Source of the DNA: Nitrospirota bacterium
Lineage (GTDB): Bacteria; Nitrospirota; Nitrospiria; Nitrospirales; Nitrospiraceae
Assembly: GCA_020028195.1 (NCBI GenBank)
Contig: JAHWYE010000003.1
Coordinates: 1-24,267, forward strand
DNA: 24,267 bases
Reading direction: 5' to 3'
A program made the position numbers and the translations under genes. Under the pieces are notes generated by a model, which was not told the origin of the DNA, ran no database searches, and saw only the letters and a list, made by a program, of their open reading frames with translations. Positions 1 through 7,109 of the stretch are shown here, one piece after another; the stretch's first letter is position 1; every line of letters begins with the position of its first letter.

Positions 1-705
1 AAAAACGCCATCATCGTCGATGAGACTGCTGATCTCGATGAAGCGGTCGCGGGCGTCGTCGCGTCATTCACAGGCTTCCAGGGACAAAAGTGCTCCGCCT
101 GTTCTCGAGCGATTGTCCACGATTCGGTCTATGACCTGTTCCTCCAACGACTCGCCGACGCCGTCATGAGCGTGCGAATCGGCCCTCCCGAAGATCCGGG
201 CACTCGCATGGGCCCGGTGATCGACGAACGCGCCCGGAGCAAGATCCGCGAGTACGTCGAGATCGGAAAACGCGAAGGACGCCTGGTGGTGGAGCAGCAG
301 GTCACAGGAGCAGGTTATTTTGTCGGGCCCGTCGTCTTCGCCGACATCCAACCTACTCACCGGCTGGCCCAAGAGGAGATCTTCGGGCCGGTGCTTGCCG
401 TGATGCGCGCCCGAAGTTTCGACGAGGCTATTCAGCTCGCAAACGCCTCATCCTATGCGCTGACAGGCGGGGTCTATTCGCGGAGCCCCGCCCATCTCAT
501 GAAGGCGCGCGACGCGTTCGACGTGGGGAACCTCTACATCAACCGTCCCATCACCGGCGCCTTAGTCGGTCGGCAGCCCTTCGGGGGTCATCGGTTGTCC
601 GGGGTCGGCGCCAAGGCCGGAGGCGAGGACTATCTGAGGCAATTCATGGTCGCGCGCGTGGTCAGCGAGAACACCCTCCGTCGCGGGTTCGCTCCGGCTC
701 AATGA
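1..705 (+). CDS. pruA: L-glutamate gamma-semialdehyde (1-pyrroline-5-carboxylate) dehydrogenase, 3' part
   Basis: The frame is open from base 1, so the 5' half lies outside the window; 234 C-terminal residues are visible. The enzyme oxidises glutamate semialdehyde to glutamate with NAD+, the second step of proline breakdown in the cytosol. The fragment shows the P5CDH-type nucleophile motif GFQGQKCSACSR, with the catalytic Cys at fragment residue 31, then EEIFGPVLAV near residue 126. The C-terminal signature includes NRPITGALVGRQPFGGHRLSG and ends VVSENTLRRGFAP, as expected for this subfamily rather than for generic aldehyde dehydrogenases. Whether it is a stand-alone enzyme or the C-terminal half of a PutA-type fusion cannot be told here. 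The last 144 bases are overlapped antisense by the convergent secreted-protein gene. The family is clear; the symbol follows the usual name for the stand-alone enzyme. Confidence 0.93.
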   Translation, partial: KNAIIVDETADLDEAVAGVVASFTGFQGQKCSACSRAIVHDSVYDLFLQRLADAVMSVRIGPPEDPGTRMGPVIDERARSKIREYVEIGKREGRLVVEQQVTGAGYFVGPVVFADIQPTHRLAQEEIFGPVLAVMRARSFDEAIQLANASSYALTGGVYSRSPAHLMKARDAFDVGNLYINRPITGALVGRQPFGGHRLSGVGAKAGGEDYLRQFMVARVVSENTLRRGFAPAQ

Positions 706-1494
706 GGCCGGCTTGGCTTTAATCTCCACTTCTTCCAATTCCTCGGTGATCTCCGTGATCCAGCCCCGATCCGTCTTGAACGGCGGAAGCTCCTGCCGTT
801 CGACGTACTTCACGAGCCCGACACCCCTGGCGAACCACGCCGTCATCGTATCCGTTCCGACCGCAGTTTGTTTGGCACCGGTGAGATGGATCTTCAAGGT
901 CATGCGGGCTTCGATGCGCACGGCATCCTGATACGTGCCTGCCGGCACCGACACGGCCTCCTTCGCGACCATGGTGACGGACGCGAACACGTCGGTTCGC
1001 TCAACTACATCGTCCCCGTCCACATCCGCGTCGAAGTCCAACCCTTTGCGGTCGAATTGCTGAAACGACGACGGGAACTCGAGCGGGAACTGAACAATCT
1101 GGTAAGGGATGAGTTGTTTCTCGAGAGGAGTCCCAGGATCAGACCCGTAATAGACGATGCCTGCGGCGTCCCGGCGATAGTAGCTGTCGGAGGGGCCGTG
1201 GTTGCCGGGGTTCGTGTCGTGAAAGACCTTGACCGTGACGCCCTTAATCGTCTCGGTTCCCTTCACCGTCGAGACATTCACGAACTGTTTCGTGGTGATC
1301 TTCTGGAGCGGTCCCTCAGCCACCTCGCCTCGGTAGCGCCACCGGCTTCCCACGGTGTCCGGAAAGTAATCGTCTGCATTGGCGATGACTTCAGCTCCCA
1401 TGGCACCAGAGGCTGTGAACCCTGCGCCTGTCGCCATGGCAATGGACCCGAAGACCACTAACCACACAGTCCGCTTGACGTGACCACGCTGCAT
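562..1494 (-). CDS. Secreted TapB-like (DUF3108-like) protein with read-through tail
   Basis: The ATG at 1494 is preceded by GAGGG six bases upstream, and an earlier in-frame start would add an unlikely Arg/Cys-rich stretch. The 310-residue product begins with a basic n-region (QRGHVKR), a hydrophobic core and an AMGA-like cleavage site near residue 34, so it is probably exported by Sec. The mature part opens with a YFPDTVGSRWRYRGEV segment and carries VPAGTYQDAVRIEA and TAWFARGVGLVKYVE. This architecture resembles TapB/DUF3108-like beta-rich lipocalin-type proteins of unknown function. Natural homology seems to end near residue 262 (EEVEIKAKPA). Residues 264-310 are encoded antisense to the pruA 3' end, which suggests that an ancestral stop codon was lost. 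There is no room for a terminator between the two genes. The exact function is unknown; the secreted nature is a good inference. Confidence 0.75.
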   Translation of the reverse strand: MQRGHVKRTVWLVVFGSIAMATGAGFTASGAMGAEVIANADDYFPDTVGSRWRYRGEVAEGPLQKITTKQFVNVSTVKGTETIKGVTVKVFHDTNPGNHGPSDSYYRRDAAGIVYYGSDPGTPLEKQLIPYQIVQFPLEFPSSFQQFDRKGLDFDADVDGDDVVERTDVFASVTMVAKEAVSVPAGTYQDAVRIEARMTLKIHLTGAKQTAVGTDTMTAWFARGVGLVKYVERQELPPFKTDRGWITEITEELEEVEIKAKPASLSRSEPATEGVLADHARDHELPQIVLASGLGADPGQPMTPEGLPTD

Positions 1495-1593
1495 TGTGTG
1501 CCCTCTGTGTATGTTTCCGCGCGTCACGCTACCATACTTACCTGAACACCGGCAAGGTCCAATGCAGCTCCGAGGCCTCTGCGCCTCGCGTGC

Positions 1594-1623
1594 TTGCCTT
1601 CCCGTACCCCGTTCCATGATAAT
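1594..1623 (+). promoter_or_regulatory. Putative sigma70-type promoter for the SDR-bioD pair
   Basis: TTGCCT (1594-1599) and GATAAT (1618-1623) are separated by 18 bases. The predicted transcription start near 1630 leaves a leader of about 12 bases holding a GAGG ribosome site before the ATG at 1642. The -35 match is only 4 of 6, so this is a moderate prediction. Confidence 0.45.
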
Positions 1624-1641
1624 ACCGCCCGCGAGGCGGCC

Positions 1642-2424
1642 ATGTCGAAATTGTCCGTGTCACGGACGGACTCCCGAGTCTCTCCCTCTTCGGCTACCCG
1701 TCCCACGGTGCTGGTCACAGGTGGGTCGCGCGGCATCGGCCGGGCCATCTGTTTGGAATTCGGTCGAGCCGGCTGGCGGGTGGGCGTCCATTATCGAGAA
1801 CGAAAGGACGACGCGGCTCGAACAGCGGCGACGGTCACCGCCGATGGAGGAGAGGGCATTTCGTACCAGGCTGATATTGGAAATGCACGGCAAGTGGAAG
1901 CGATGGTTCAGGAGTTTGTCTCCCGCTGGGGACGATTCGATGTCTTGGTGTGCAATGCGGGACAGGCTACCAACGGTCTCGTGCTCCGTCTCCGCCCTGA
2001 TGAGTGGAGGGCTGTGATCGAGACGAACCTGACCGGCACATTCCACTGCCTCAAGGCAGCGGCGAGTCACATGCTGGCTCAAGGGGACGGGTCCGTCATC
2101 GTCGTGAGCTCCTTCGCCGGCCTGCAGGGCCGGGTCGGCCAGTCTGCGTATGCGGCCTCGAAAGCCGGTCTGCTGGGCCTGGTGAAAACGGCCGCTCGTG
2201 AGTGGGGATGCCGCAATGTGAGGGTTAACGCGGTCTTACCGGGCTGGCACCGGACCGAGCTGTCAGCACCGGCATTGCCTGGCCTGGCCGGTATGGAGGA
2301 CCATGTCCTCGGGCGCTCGCCTGATCTCCACGCGGTTGCCCGCTCCGTCTATCACTTGGCTCTCCTGAAGGATGTCTCAGGCCAAGTCTGGAATCTCGAC
2401 AGCCGACTGATCGCCTCGGTGTAG
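1642..2424 (+). CDS. Short-chain dehydrogenase/reductase, FabG-like
   Basis: This 260-residue classical SDR probably reduces a 3-oxoacyl group, or a related ketone, with NADPH. The nucleotide motif TGGSRGIG is at residues 26-33, NAG at 105-107, the active-site Asn at about 129, Ser157 in VVSSFAG, and Tyr170/Lys174 in SAYAASKAG, so the catalytic tetrad is complete. LPGWHRTEL follows, as in FabG. The ATG at 1642 was chosen because GAGGCGG lies directly upstream; an in-frame TTG at 1594 sits inside the predicted -35 box and is rejected. The stop is 23 bases before bioD, so the two are probably cotranscribed. The enzyme may therefore work on an acyl-ACP intermediate of biotin or fatty-acid synthesis, but this is inferred from context only. 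Substrate specificity cannot be read from the sequence. Confidence 0.88.
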   Translation: MSKLSVSRTDSRVSPSSATRPTVLVTGGSRGIGRAICLEFGRAGWRVGVHYRERKDDAARTAATVTADGGEGISYQADIGNARQVEAMVQEFVSRWGRFDVLVCNAGQATNGLVLRLRPDEWRAVIETNLTGTFHCLKAAASHMLAQGDGSVIVVSSFAGLQGRVGQSAYAASKAGLLGLVKTAAREWGCRNVRVNAVLPGWHRTELSAPALPGLAGMEDHVLGRSPDLHAVARSVYHLALLKDVSGQVWNLDSRLIASV

Positions 2425-2447
2425 TCCGCGGCTCTGAGCCACCGTTC

Positions 2448-3242
2448 ATGGCTCCGGGCCATCAGACAGTCTGGATGCTCTCTCCACAACTCAGCCGTCC
2501 ATCACAGCCGCTTCCACGTATCGGTTGCTTCGTCACCGGCACCGATACGGGTGTGGGAAAGACCCTCGTCACGGCTGCGCTCGCGCTTTGCCTGAAGCAA
2601 CGAGGTCTCCGTGTCGGAGTCATGAAACCGATCGAGACGGGCCAGGCGAACGGCTCAGGTGTCTCTGATGCCGAACGCTTACGGGCAGCCGTTGAAGCTT
2701 CAGATCCTGCCGAAGTCATCACTCCCTATCGCTTCTCGGCTCCTCTGGCCCCGCTGGCGGCTGCTCGCCTCGCCGGCTCCGTCATCGAGATCGATCGGAT
2801 TGTCGCTGCGTACGAGACCCTTGCGGCTGGTCATCCGGTGGTTGTGGTGGAAGGCGTAGGAGGCGTCATGGTGCCGATCAGCCCACAGGCCGCGGTTCGG
2901 GATCTCATCGTGCGACTTGGGCTGCCCGCGGTGGTGGTCGGTCGCGCGACCCTCGGCGGCGTCAACCACGCCCTGCTCGCAGTGGAGGCGCTGAGAGAGC
3001 GAGGGGTCGTCACGTTGGGGATCGTGCTGAATCACCCTGTCGCACCTCCTCTGTCGTCAACGGACGCGATGCAGGAGGATTCCACTATCGGGTTGGTGAA
3101 GGAGCTCAGCGGAGTACCCGTGATCGGACCACTTCCCCACGAGGCCGTGCTTGATCATGCCTGGGCGGTCGGACTGGCGAGAATGGCCCAGCATCCCGGG
3201 ATTTGCGAGCTCGCCCGTCTGGTCATGGGAAGCGCGCCATGA
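2448..3242 (+). CDS. bioD: ATP-dependent dethiobiotin synthetase BioD
   Basis: BioD closes the ureido ring of dethiobiotin from 7,8-diaminopelargonate, CO2 and ATP, the penultimate step of biotin synthesis. The 264-residue protein has the P-loop GTDTGVGKT at residues 31-39, the catalytic lysine motif KPIETG at 60-65, and EGVGGVMVPI at about 135-144, all diagnostic. The N-terminus is about 20 residues longer than usual; a second in-frame ATG at 2475 is possible, and neither start has a strong ribosome site. It follows the SDR gene by 23 bases. Its last 20 bases overlap the convergent thiE 3' end. Biotin made here would serve the AccB carrier encoded about 2 kb away on the other strand. Identity is firm; the start is not. 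Confidence 0.92.
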   Translation: MAPGHQTVWMLSPQLSRPSQPLPRIGCFVTGTDTGVGKTLVTAALALCLKQRGLRVGVMKPIETGQANGSGVSDAERLRAAVEASDPAEVITPYRFSAPLAPLAAARLAGSVIEIDRIVAAYETLAAGHPVVVVEGVGGVMVPISPQAAVRDLIVRLGLPAVVVGRATLGGVNHALLAVEALRERGVVTLGIVLNHPVAPPLSSTDAMQEDSTIGLVKELSGVPVIGPLPHEAVLDHAWAVGLARMAQHPGICELARLVMGSAP

Positions 3243-3864
3243 ACGCTCGCACTGCGTCCGGGACGTTTGGCGCGTTCAAAATGGCGGAGATAACCGCGGC
3301 TCCATCAGCTCCCGCTTCGATTAGGGCATCCAGGGAGTCGATCGTGATGCCGCCGATGGCAAAGACCGGCAACTGAGTCAGCGGTCGAATGTGGCGGAGC
3401 CCCTCAATGCCAACTGCTGGTTCGTGATGTGGTTTCGTGCGGGTCGGGAAGATCGGCCCGAATCCCAGGTAATCGGCTCTTCCGCTCGTTGCCTCTTGAA
3501 CCTGCGACGCTCGATGGGTTGAGACCCCGATGATCTTTGCCGGGCCCAAGAGGGACCGAGCATGCGAGAGAGGCAAATCATCCTGCCCCAGGTGGACCCC
3601 ATCCGCATCCACCGCCAGGGCGAGATCGCACCGATCATTCACGAAGAACAGCGCACCAGCATCCGCGGCTGCCCGTCGGAGCTTGGCCGCTTGGCGATAG
3701 GCCTCTCTCATCGGCGAGGTCTTATCACGATACTGAAACAACCTGACCCCGTGCTCTGCTGCCTGCGTCAGCACGTCCACGAGGGCACGCTCGGAAGAGG
3801 CTGCCGGGTCCAGGATCACGTAGAGACCCTTGAGAGACCACGATGAGCTGGAGGGGAACGACAC
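3223..3864 (-). CDS. thiE: Thiamine phosphate synthase ThiE
   Basis: ThiE couples hydroxymethylpyrimidine diphosphate to the thiazole phosphate to give thiamine monophosphate. The 213-residue TIM-barrel protein shows FQYRDKT near residue 43, FFVNDRCDLA, ADGVHLGQDDLP, GVSTH, YLGFGPIFPT.TK and PVFAIGGIT, in the order of the family. The start is a GTG at 3864, the only start close to the conserved GLYVILDP opening; its ribosome site is weak. It lies 53 bases after accC on the same strand and is probably the last gene of the aroQ-efp-accBC operon. The 3' end overlaps bioD tail-to-tail by 20 bases without a visible terminator. A lone thiE implies that other thiamine genes lie elsewhere. Confidence 0.93.
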   Translation of the reverse strand: MSFPSSSSWSLKGLYVILDPAASSERALVDVLTQAAEHGVRLFQYRDKTSPMREAYRQAAKLRRAAADAGALFFVNDRCDLALAVDADGVHLGQDDLPLSHARSLLGPAKIIGVSTHRASQVQEATSGRADYLGFGPIFPTRTKPHHEPAVGIEGLRHIRPLTQLPVFAIGGITIDSLDALIEAGADGAAVISAILNAPNVPDAVRAFMARFP

Positions 3865-3917
3865 CGTTGCTACAGGGTGAGCACAGGCGTGGTGGCAGGG
3901 CTGAGCATGCGCGCCGT

Positions 3918-5267
3918 TCAGTTGGACTGGTTGGTGAGCAGCCGCTCCAGAAAACTAGTCGAGACGCGGCCTTTCTGAAACTCCGCATCGCTGAAAATTC
4001 GCCTGTGCAGGGGGAGAGTCGTTTTAATGCCTTCGATCACGAACTCATCGAGGGCGCGTCGCATCCTGGCCATCGCCTCCTCACGATTCTGACCGTGAGT
4101 GATCAGTTTCGCGATCAGCGAATCGTAGTGCGGCACCACATGACTGTGCGGTTCCATCGCTGAATCCACGCGGACGCCAAAGCCGCCAGGGGGACGGTAT
4201 TGCGTCACAAGGCCCGGACAGGGAGTGAACTTCTCAGGACATTCGGCGTTGATCCGGCATTCGAAACTGTGCCCCGTGATGCGGATGTCTTGTTGTCTGA
4301 ACCCCAGCGGCAACCCGGCCGCAATGCGAATCTGCTCTTTGATCAGGTCAATCCCGGTAACCATTTCGGTGATGGGATGCTCGACCTGTATGCGAGCGTT
4401 CACTTCCATAAAGTAAAAGTTCTGATCCTTGTCCAGCAAGAATTCCACGGTCCCAGCGTTTCGATAATGGACTGCTTTGATCGCCTCCACAGCCACGCGT
4501 CCCATCTCGCGCCGCAGTCCTTCACTCACGGCTGGCGACGGCGTTTCTTCGACGAGTTTCTGATAGCGGCGCTGAATCGAGCAATCTCGCTCTCCCAGAA
4601 ACACGACTCGTCCCCGGTCGTCGGCCAGCACTTGCACCTCGATATGACGGGGTTCCAGGAAATAGCGCTCCAGATAGACCCCCTCGTGTCCGAAGGTGGA
4701 CTTGGCCTCGGCCTGAGCGGCCTGAAACGCTCTGGCCAACTCGTCTTCTTTATTCACCACCCGCATCCCGCGTCCGCCGCCGCCCGCGGAGGCCTTCAGG
4801 ATGACCGGAAACCCTATTTTCCTGGCCGCTTCCAGCGCCTCACTCTCGTTTCTGAGCTCGCCGGGACTGCCGGGGAGGACCGGGAGCCCTCGACGCGCCA
4901 CGACCTCGCGCGCCTTGGCTTTGTCACCCATCAGCGCGATGTTCTCAGAAGTTGGACCGATGAATTTCACCCCGACTGACTCGCAGACCTCGGCGAAATG
5001 GGCGTTTTCGGAGAGGAAACCGTAGCCAGGGTGAATGGCTTCGGCACCGGTGATTTCGGCGGCGCTGAGCACGTTGGGGATATTGCGGTAGCTCAGAGCG
5101 TCTTCGGCGGGACCCACGCAGACGGCCTCATCCGCTGCGCGCACATGCCATGAGTTGGTATCTGCTTCGGAATGGATGGCGACCGTTTTGATCCCGAGCT
5201 CCTGGCAAGCTCGGATGACCCGAAGAGCGATTTCCCCTCGATTTGCGACCAGAATCTTCTTAAACAC
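3918..5267 (-). CDS. accC: Acetyl-CoA carboxylase biotin carboxylase subunit AccC
   Basis: AccC uses ATP and bicarbonate to carboxylate biotin on AccB, the first half-reaction of malonyl-CoA formation. The 449-residue protein has the normal length. It starts KKILVANRGEIALR, with HPGYGFLSEN at about 79-88, the glycine-rich ATP loop SAGGGGRGM at 160-168, the ERDCSIQRRYQK segment at 226-237, and the metal/catalytic site around Glu288, Asn290 and Arg292. One oddity is NARIQVEHP instead of the common NTRIQVEHP (Thr to Ala at 291), which leaves the catalytic residues intact. The start is GTG at 5267 with GGAG eight bases upstream. It lies 29 bases after accB in the conserved efp-accB-accC order. 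The carboxyltransferase genes accA and accD are not in the window. Confidence 0.97.
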   Translation of the reverse strand: MFKKILVANRGEIALRVIRACQELGIKTVAIHSEADTNSWHVRAADEAVCVGPAEDALSYRNIPNVLSAAEITGAEAIHPGYGFLSENAHFAEVCESVGVKFIGPTSENIALMGDKAKAREVVARRGLPVLPGSPGELRNESEALEAARKIGFPVILKASAGGGGRGMRVVNKEDELARAFQAAQAEAKSTFGHEGVYLERYFLEPRHIEVQVLADDRGRVVFLGERDCSIQRRYQKLVEETPSPAVSEGLRREMGRVAVEAIKAVHYRNAGTVEFLLDKDQNFYFMEVNARIQVEHPITEMVTGIDLIKEQIRIAAGLPLGFRQQDIRITGHSFECRINAECPEKFTPCPGLVTQYRPPGGFGVRVDSAMEPHSHVVPHYDSLIAKLITHGQNREEAMARMRRALDEFVIEGIKTTLPLHRRIFSDAEFQKGRVSTSFLERLLTNQSN

Positions 5268-5296
5268 TCGACGACTCCGGTGTAAAGGTGGGACGA

Positions 5297-5782
5297 TCAG
5301 GACGTGGGCGTGGGATCAATGAGAAATAACGGCTGCCCGTATTCCACGGGTTTGGTGCTTTCAGCGAGGATCTTGACGATTCGTCCGTCAACCTCCGATT
5401 CGATCTCGTTCATCAGTTTCATGGCTTCTACAATACATAACACCTGTCCCTTTTTCACGAGATCGCCTTCTTCGACATAGGGATCCGCGTCCGGCGATGC
5501 CGATCGGTAGAAGGTCCCAACGATCGGCGACGTGATGGTCACTTTCCCGGCTGTCTCAGCCGGGAGCGGGATAGTCGCGCTCTCAGCAAGCGCGTGGGGA
5601 CCGGCAGAAACGAAATCTGCGGCGCCTGCAGCAGCAACGGCCGGTCTGGCACCAGTTTCGTGCCGGAGACGGACCCGGAATCCTTCACGCTCCACTTCCA
5701 GTTCCGTCAGATTGTTCCGTTTCAGAAAGTCGACCAGCTCTTGGATCTGCGCCAGCTGGTCACCGGACGCATCATTGAGCAT
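5297..5782 (-). CDS. accB: Biotin carboxyl carrier protein AccB
   Basis: AccB is the biotinylated swinging-arm subunit of acetyl-CoA carboxylase. From the ATG at 5782 it has 161 residues. An N-terminal QIQELVDFLKRNNLTELEVE helix is followed by an Ala/Pro-rich linker (about 43-75) and a C-terminal biotinyl domain with TSPIVGTFYRS and CIVEAMKLMNE, where Lys122 is the biotin attachment site. Two starts are credible. ATG 5782 has CGGAG eight bases upstream and gives a normal N-terminus. GTG 5878 overlaps the efp stop as GTGA, also has GGAG upstream, and would add 32 Arg/Pro-rich residues. I prefer 5782 because the extension is unlike the family. The gene sits between efp and accC, and its modification depends on biotin synthesis (bioD nearby) and a BirA ligase not seen here. 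Confidence 0.93.
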   Translation of the reverse strand: MLNDASGDQLAQIQELVDFLKRNNLTELEVEREGFRVRLRHETGARPAVAAAGAADFVSAGPHALAESATIPLPAETAGKVTITSPIVGTFYRSASPDADPYVEEGDLVKKGQVLCIVEAMKLMNEIESEVDGRIVKILAESTKPVEYGQPLFLIDPTPTS

Positions 5783-5874
5783 GAGGTGCTCCGCGGAACG
5801 CCTGGGCAAGGTCGAAGGCAAGGCGGTCAGGCGACCGCCGTCCTTCCGTGGGCGTTGTCGGACCCTCGGCTTGC

Positions 5875-6435
5875 TCACCTCACGCGCTCCACGTATTCGC
5901 GCGTCCTGGTGTCGATCTTGATGACCTCTCCGACCTCCAGGTACAGCGGCACTTTGATCGTCGCGCCGGTCTCGACCACGGCTGGCTTGCTCCCCCCAGA
6001 GGCGGTGTCGCCGCGGACGCCTGGCTCTGCGTCAACCACTTTCAGCTCAATAAAAATCGGCAGCTCGACCGCGATTGGTTGGTGTTCGTAGACCAGGATC
6101 TTTGCAATCATGTTTTCCTTGAGCAGATCGGCGTTGTCTCCCAACTCCTTCTTGTCATACGTGAACTGTTCAAAGCTCTCCGTATCCATGAAGGTGTAAG
6201 AACTCCCGGCTGCATAGAGGAATTGCATCTCGCGCTCTTCCAGGTTCGGCTCCTGAAACCGCTCGCCGGAGCGAAAGGTGCGGTCGAGGATGTTACCGGT
6301 CTTGTAGCTCTTTAACTTGGTCCGGACGAACGCCCCGCCCTTGCCGGGCTTCACGTGCTGGAACTCGACGATGTAGTACGGCTCTCCTTCGAGCTCGAGG
6401 CGAGCCCCGTTGCGAAACTCTGCCGTCGAGATCAC
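5875..6435 (-). CDS. efp: Translation elongation factor P
   Basis: EF-P relieves ribosome stalling at polyproline stretches by binding between the P and E sites. The 186-residue protein has the KOW-like N-terminal domain opening ISTAEFRNGARL, then the loop VKPGKGGAF with Lys32 at the tip position that is modified or used in catalysis, then two OB-type domains ending in GEVIKIDTRTREYVERV. The start is GTG at 6435, which overlaps the aroQ stop as GTGA and has AGGGG nine bases upstream, suggesting translational coupling. An upstream extension in this frame would be antisense-like nonsense. The unmodified-looking PGKG loop does not say whether EpmA-type lysylation, rhamnosylation (excluded, needs Arg) or 5-aminopentanol modification is used. 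Order aroQ-efp-accB-accC is a widespread bacterial arrangement. Confidence 0.96.
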   Translation of the reverse strand: MISTAEFRNGARLELEGEPYYIVEFQHVKPGKGGAFVRTKLKSYKTGNILDRTFRSGERFQEPNLEEREMQFLYAAGSSYTFMDTESFEQFTYDKKELGDNADLLKENMIAKILVYEHQPIAVELPIFIELKVVDAEPGVRGDTASGGSKPAVVETGATIKVPLYLEVGEVIKIDTRTREYVERVR

Positions 6436-6959
6436 GACGTTGCTCCCCTCTTCCTTCTTCCCCTGCTTTCCGCGTTCGACGTGGGCCGCATCACAGTCCT
6501 CAACCGAACGGAGGACGATCGTCTCGCCTTCAGATGTTGGAGGACGGCTTGAATCCCGAGGAGGTAGCCTGTCGGGCCAAATCCCGAGATCTGGCCCAGC
6601 GCGACCCCTGCGATGTATGAACGCTGTCTGAACTCTTCCCGCTTGTAAATATTGGTCAGATGCACCTCGACGGTGGGAATCGCCGCCGCCGCGATCGCAT
6701 CGCGGATGGCGACACTGGTGTGTGTGTAGCCAGCAGGATTGATCACGATGGCGTCGAAGCGATGCCTCGCTTCTTGAATCCACGTCACCAATTCGCCTTC
6801 CAGATTCGACTGCTTCATCTGGACCCGGATGCCTTCCTGTTTGGCCAGCTTGGTGATCGCTGCATTGATCGTTTTGAGCGACGCATCGCCATAGACGGAC
6901 CGCTCGCGTACCCCTAACAGATTGAGGTTGGGGCCATGCAGAACGAGGATATGGAACAT
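6432..6959 (-). CDS. aroQ: Type II 3-dehydroquinate dehydratase AroQ
   Basis: AroQ removes water from 3-dehydroquinate to give 3-dehydroshikimate in the shikimate pathway and forms a dodecamer in the cytosol. The 175-residue protein shows LHGPNLNLLGVRE with the catalytic Arg18 and Tyr23, NPAGYTHTSVAIRDA, and EVHLTNIYKREEFR, where the catalytic His sits. The ATG at 6959 has AGGGA five bases upstream and GGAGG further up. The catalytic core is complete by about residue 145; the last 30 residues are an unusual Arg/Ser-rich tail that ends inside the efp start codon (GTGA). It is the first gene behind the promoter at 7034-7062, with a perfect hairpin in its leader. Typical AroQ proteins are near 145-150 residues, so the tail is an extension. 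Confidence 0.95.
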   Translation of the reverse strand: MFHILVLHGPNLNLLGVRERSVYGDASLKTINAAITKLAKQEGIRVQMKQSNLEGELVTWIQEARHRFDAIVINPAGYTHTSVAIRDAIAAAAIPTVEVHLTNIYKREEFRQRSYIAGVALGQISGFGPTGYLLGIQAVLQHLKARRSSSVRLRTVMRPTSNAESRGRRKRGATS

Positions 6960-6983
6960 CGATGTCCCTGCAGGCCTCCGGGT

Positions 6984-7010
6984 GACGAGAAGACCGGCAG
7001 TCTTCTCGTC
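6984..7010 (-). other. Perfect 11-bp stem-loop in the aroQ leader
   Basis: GACGAGAAGAC (6984-6994) and GTCTTCTCGTC (7000-7010) form a perfect 11-bp inverted repeat around a 5-base loop. It lies between the predicted transcription start (about 7027) and the aroQ ATG at 6959. No T-run follows on either strand, so it is not a classical intrinsic terminator. It could be a 5'-UTR control or stability hairpin, or a protein-binding operator. Confidence 0.7.
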
Positions 7011-7033
7011 TGAGGTGTGTCGAAGTGGCGCCC

Positions 7034-7062
7034 ATTCTAACAGGCTCAGACGGGGGGGTCAA
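7034..7062 (-). promoter_or_regulatory. Sigma70-type promoter for aroQ-efp-accB-accC-thiE
   Basis: On the minus strand TTGACC (7057-7062) and TAGAAT (7034-7039) are separated by exactly 17 bases, each 5 of 6 to consensus. The predicted start near 7027 gives a leader of about 68 bases. It sits in the 150-base gap after the TPR gene, separating this operon from the coaBC group, although read-through from upstream remains possible. Confidence 0.72.
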
Positions 7063-7109
7063 ACATACACGCCAGAGCACCCTAGGGAAATTGCACAAGC
7101 AGTCCAAGC

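Noticed and set aside
868..1461. 197-codon plus-strand frame opposite the secreted-protein gene
   Set aside because: The minus-strand frame has a signal peptide, a ribosome site and family-like motifs; the plus frame is Arg/His-rich nonsense.
4394..4396. AccC NARIQVEHP instead of NTRIQVEHP
   Set aside because: A conservative change next to, but not at, the catalytic Asn290 and Arg292; likely to be neutral lineage variation.
4200..4979. 259-codon plus-strand frame opposite accC
   Set aside because: Antisense to catalytic AccC codons, with no family resemblance and no promoter or ribosome site.
2448..5878. bioD near accBC taken as a dedicated biotin regulon
   Set aside because: The genes are on opposite strands with thiE between, and no shared BirA-like operator was found; the proximity may be chance.
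6436..7107. Upstream extension of the efp frame to about 7107
   Set aside because: It runs out of frame through the complete aroQ gene, whereas GTG 6435 has a ribosome site and gives the normal EF-P length.
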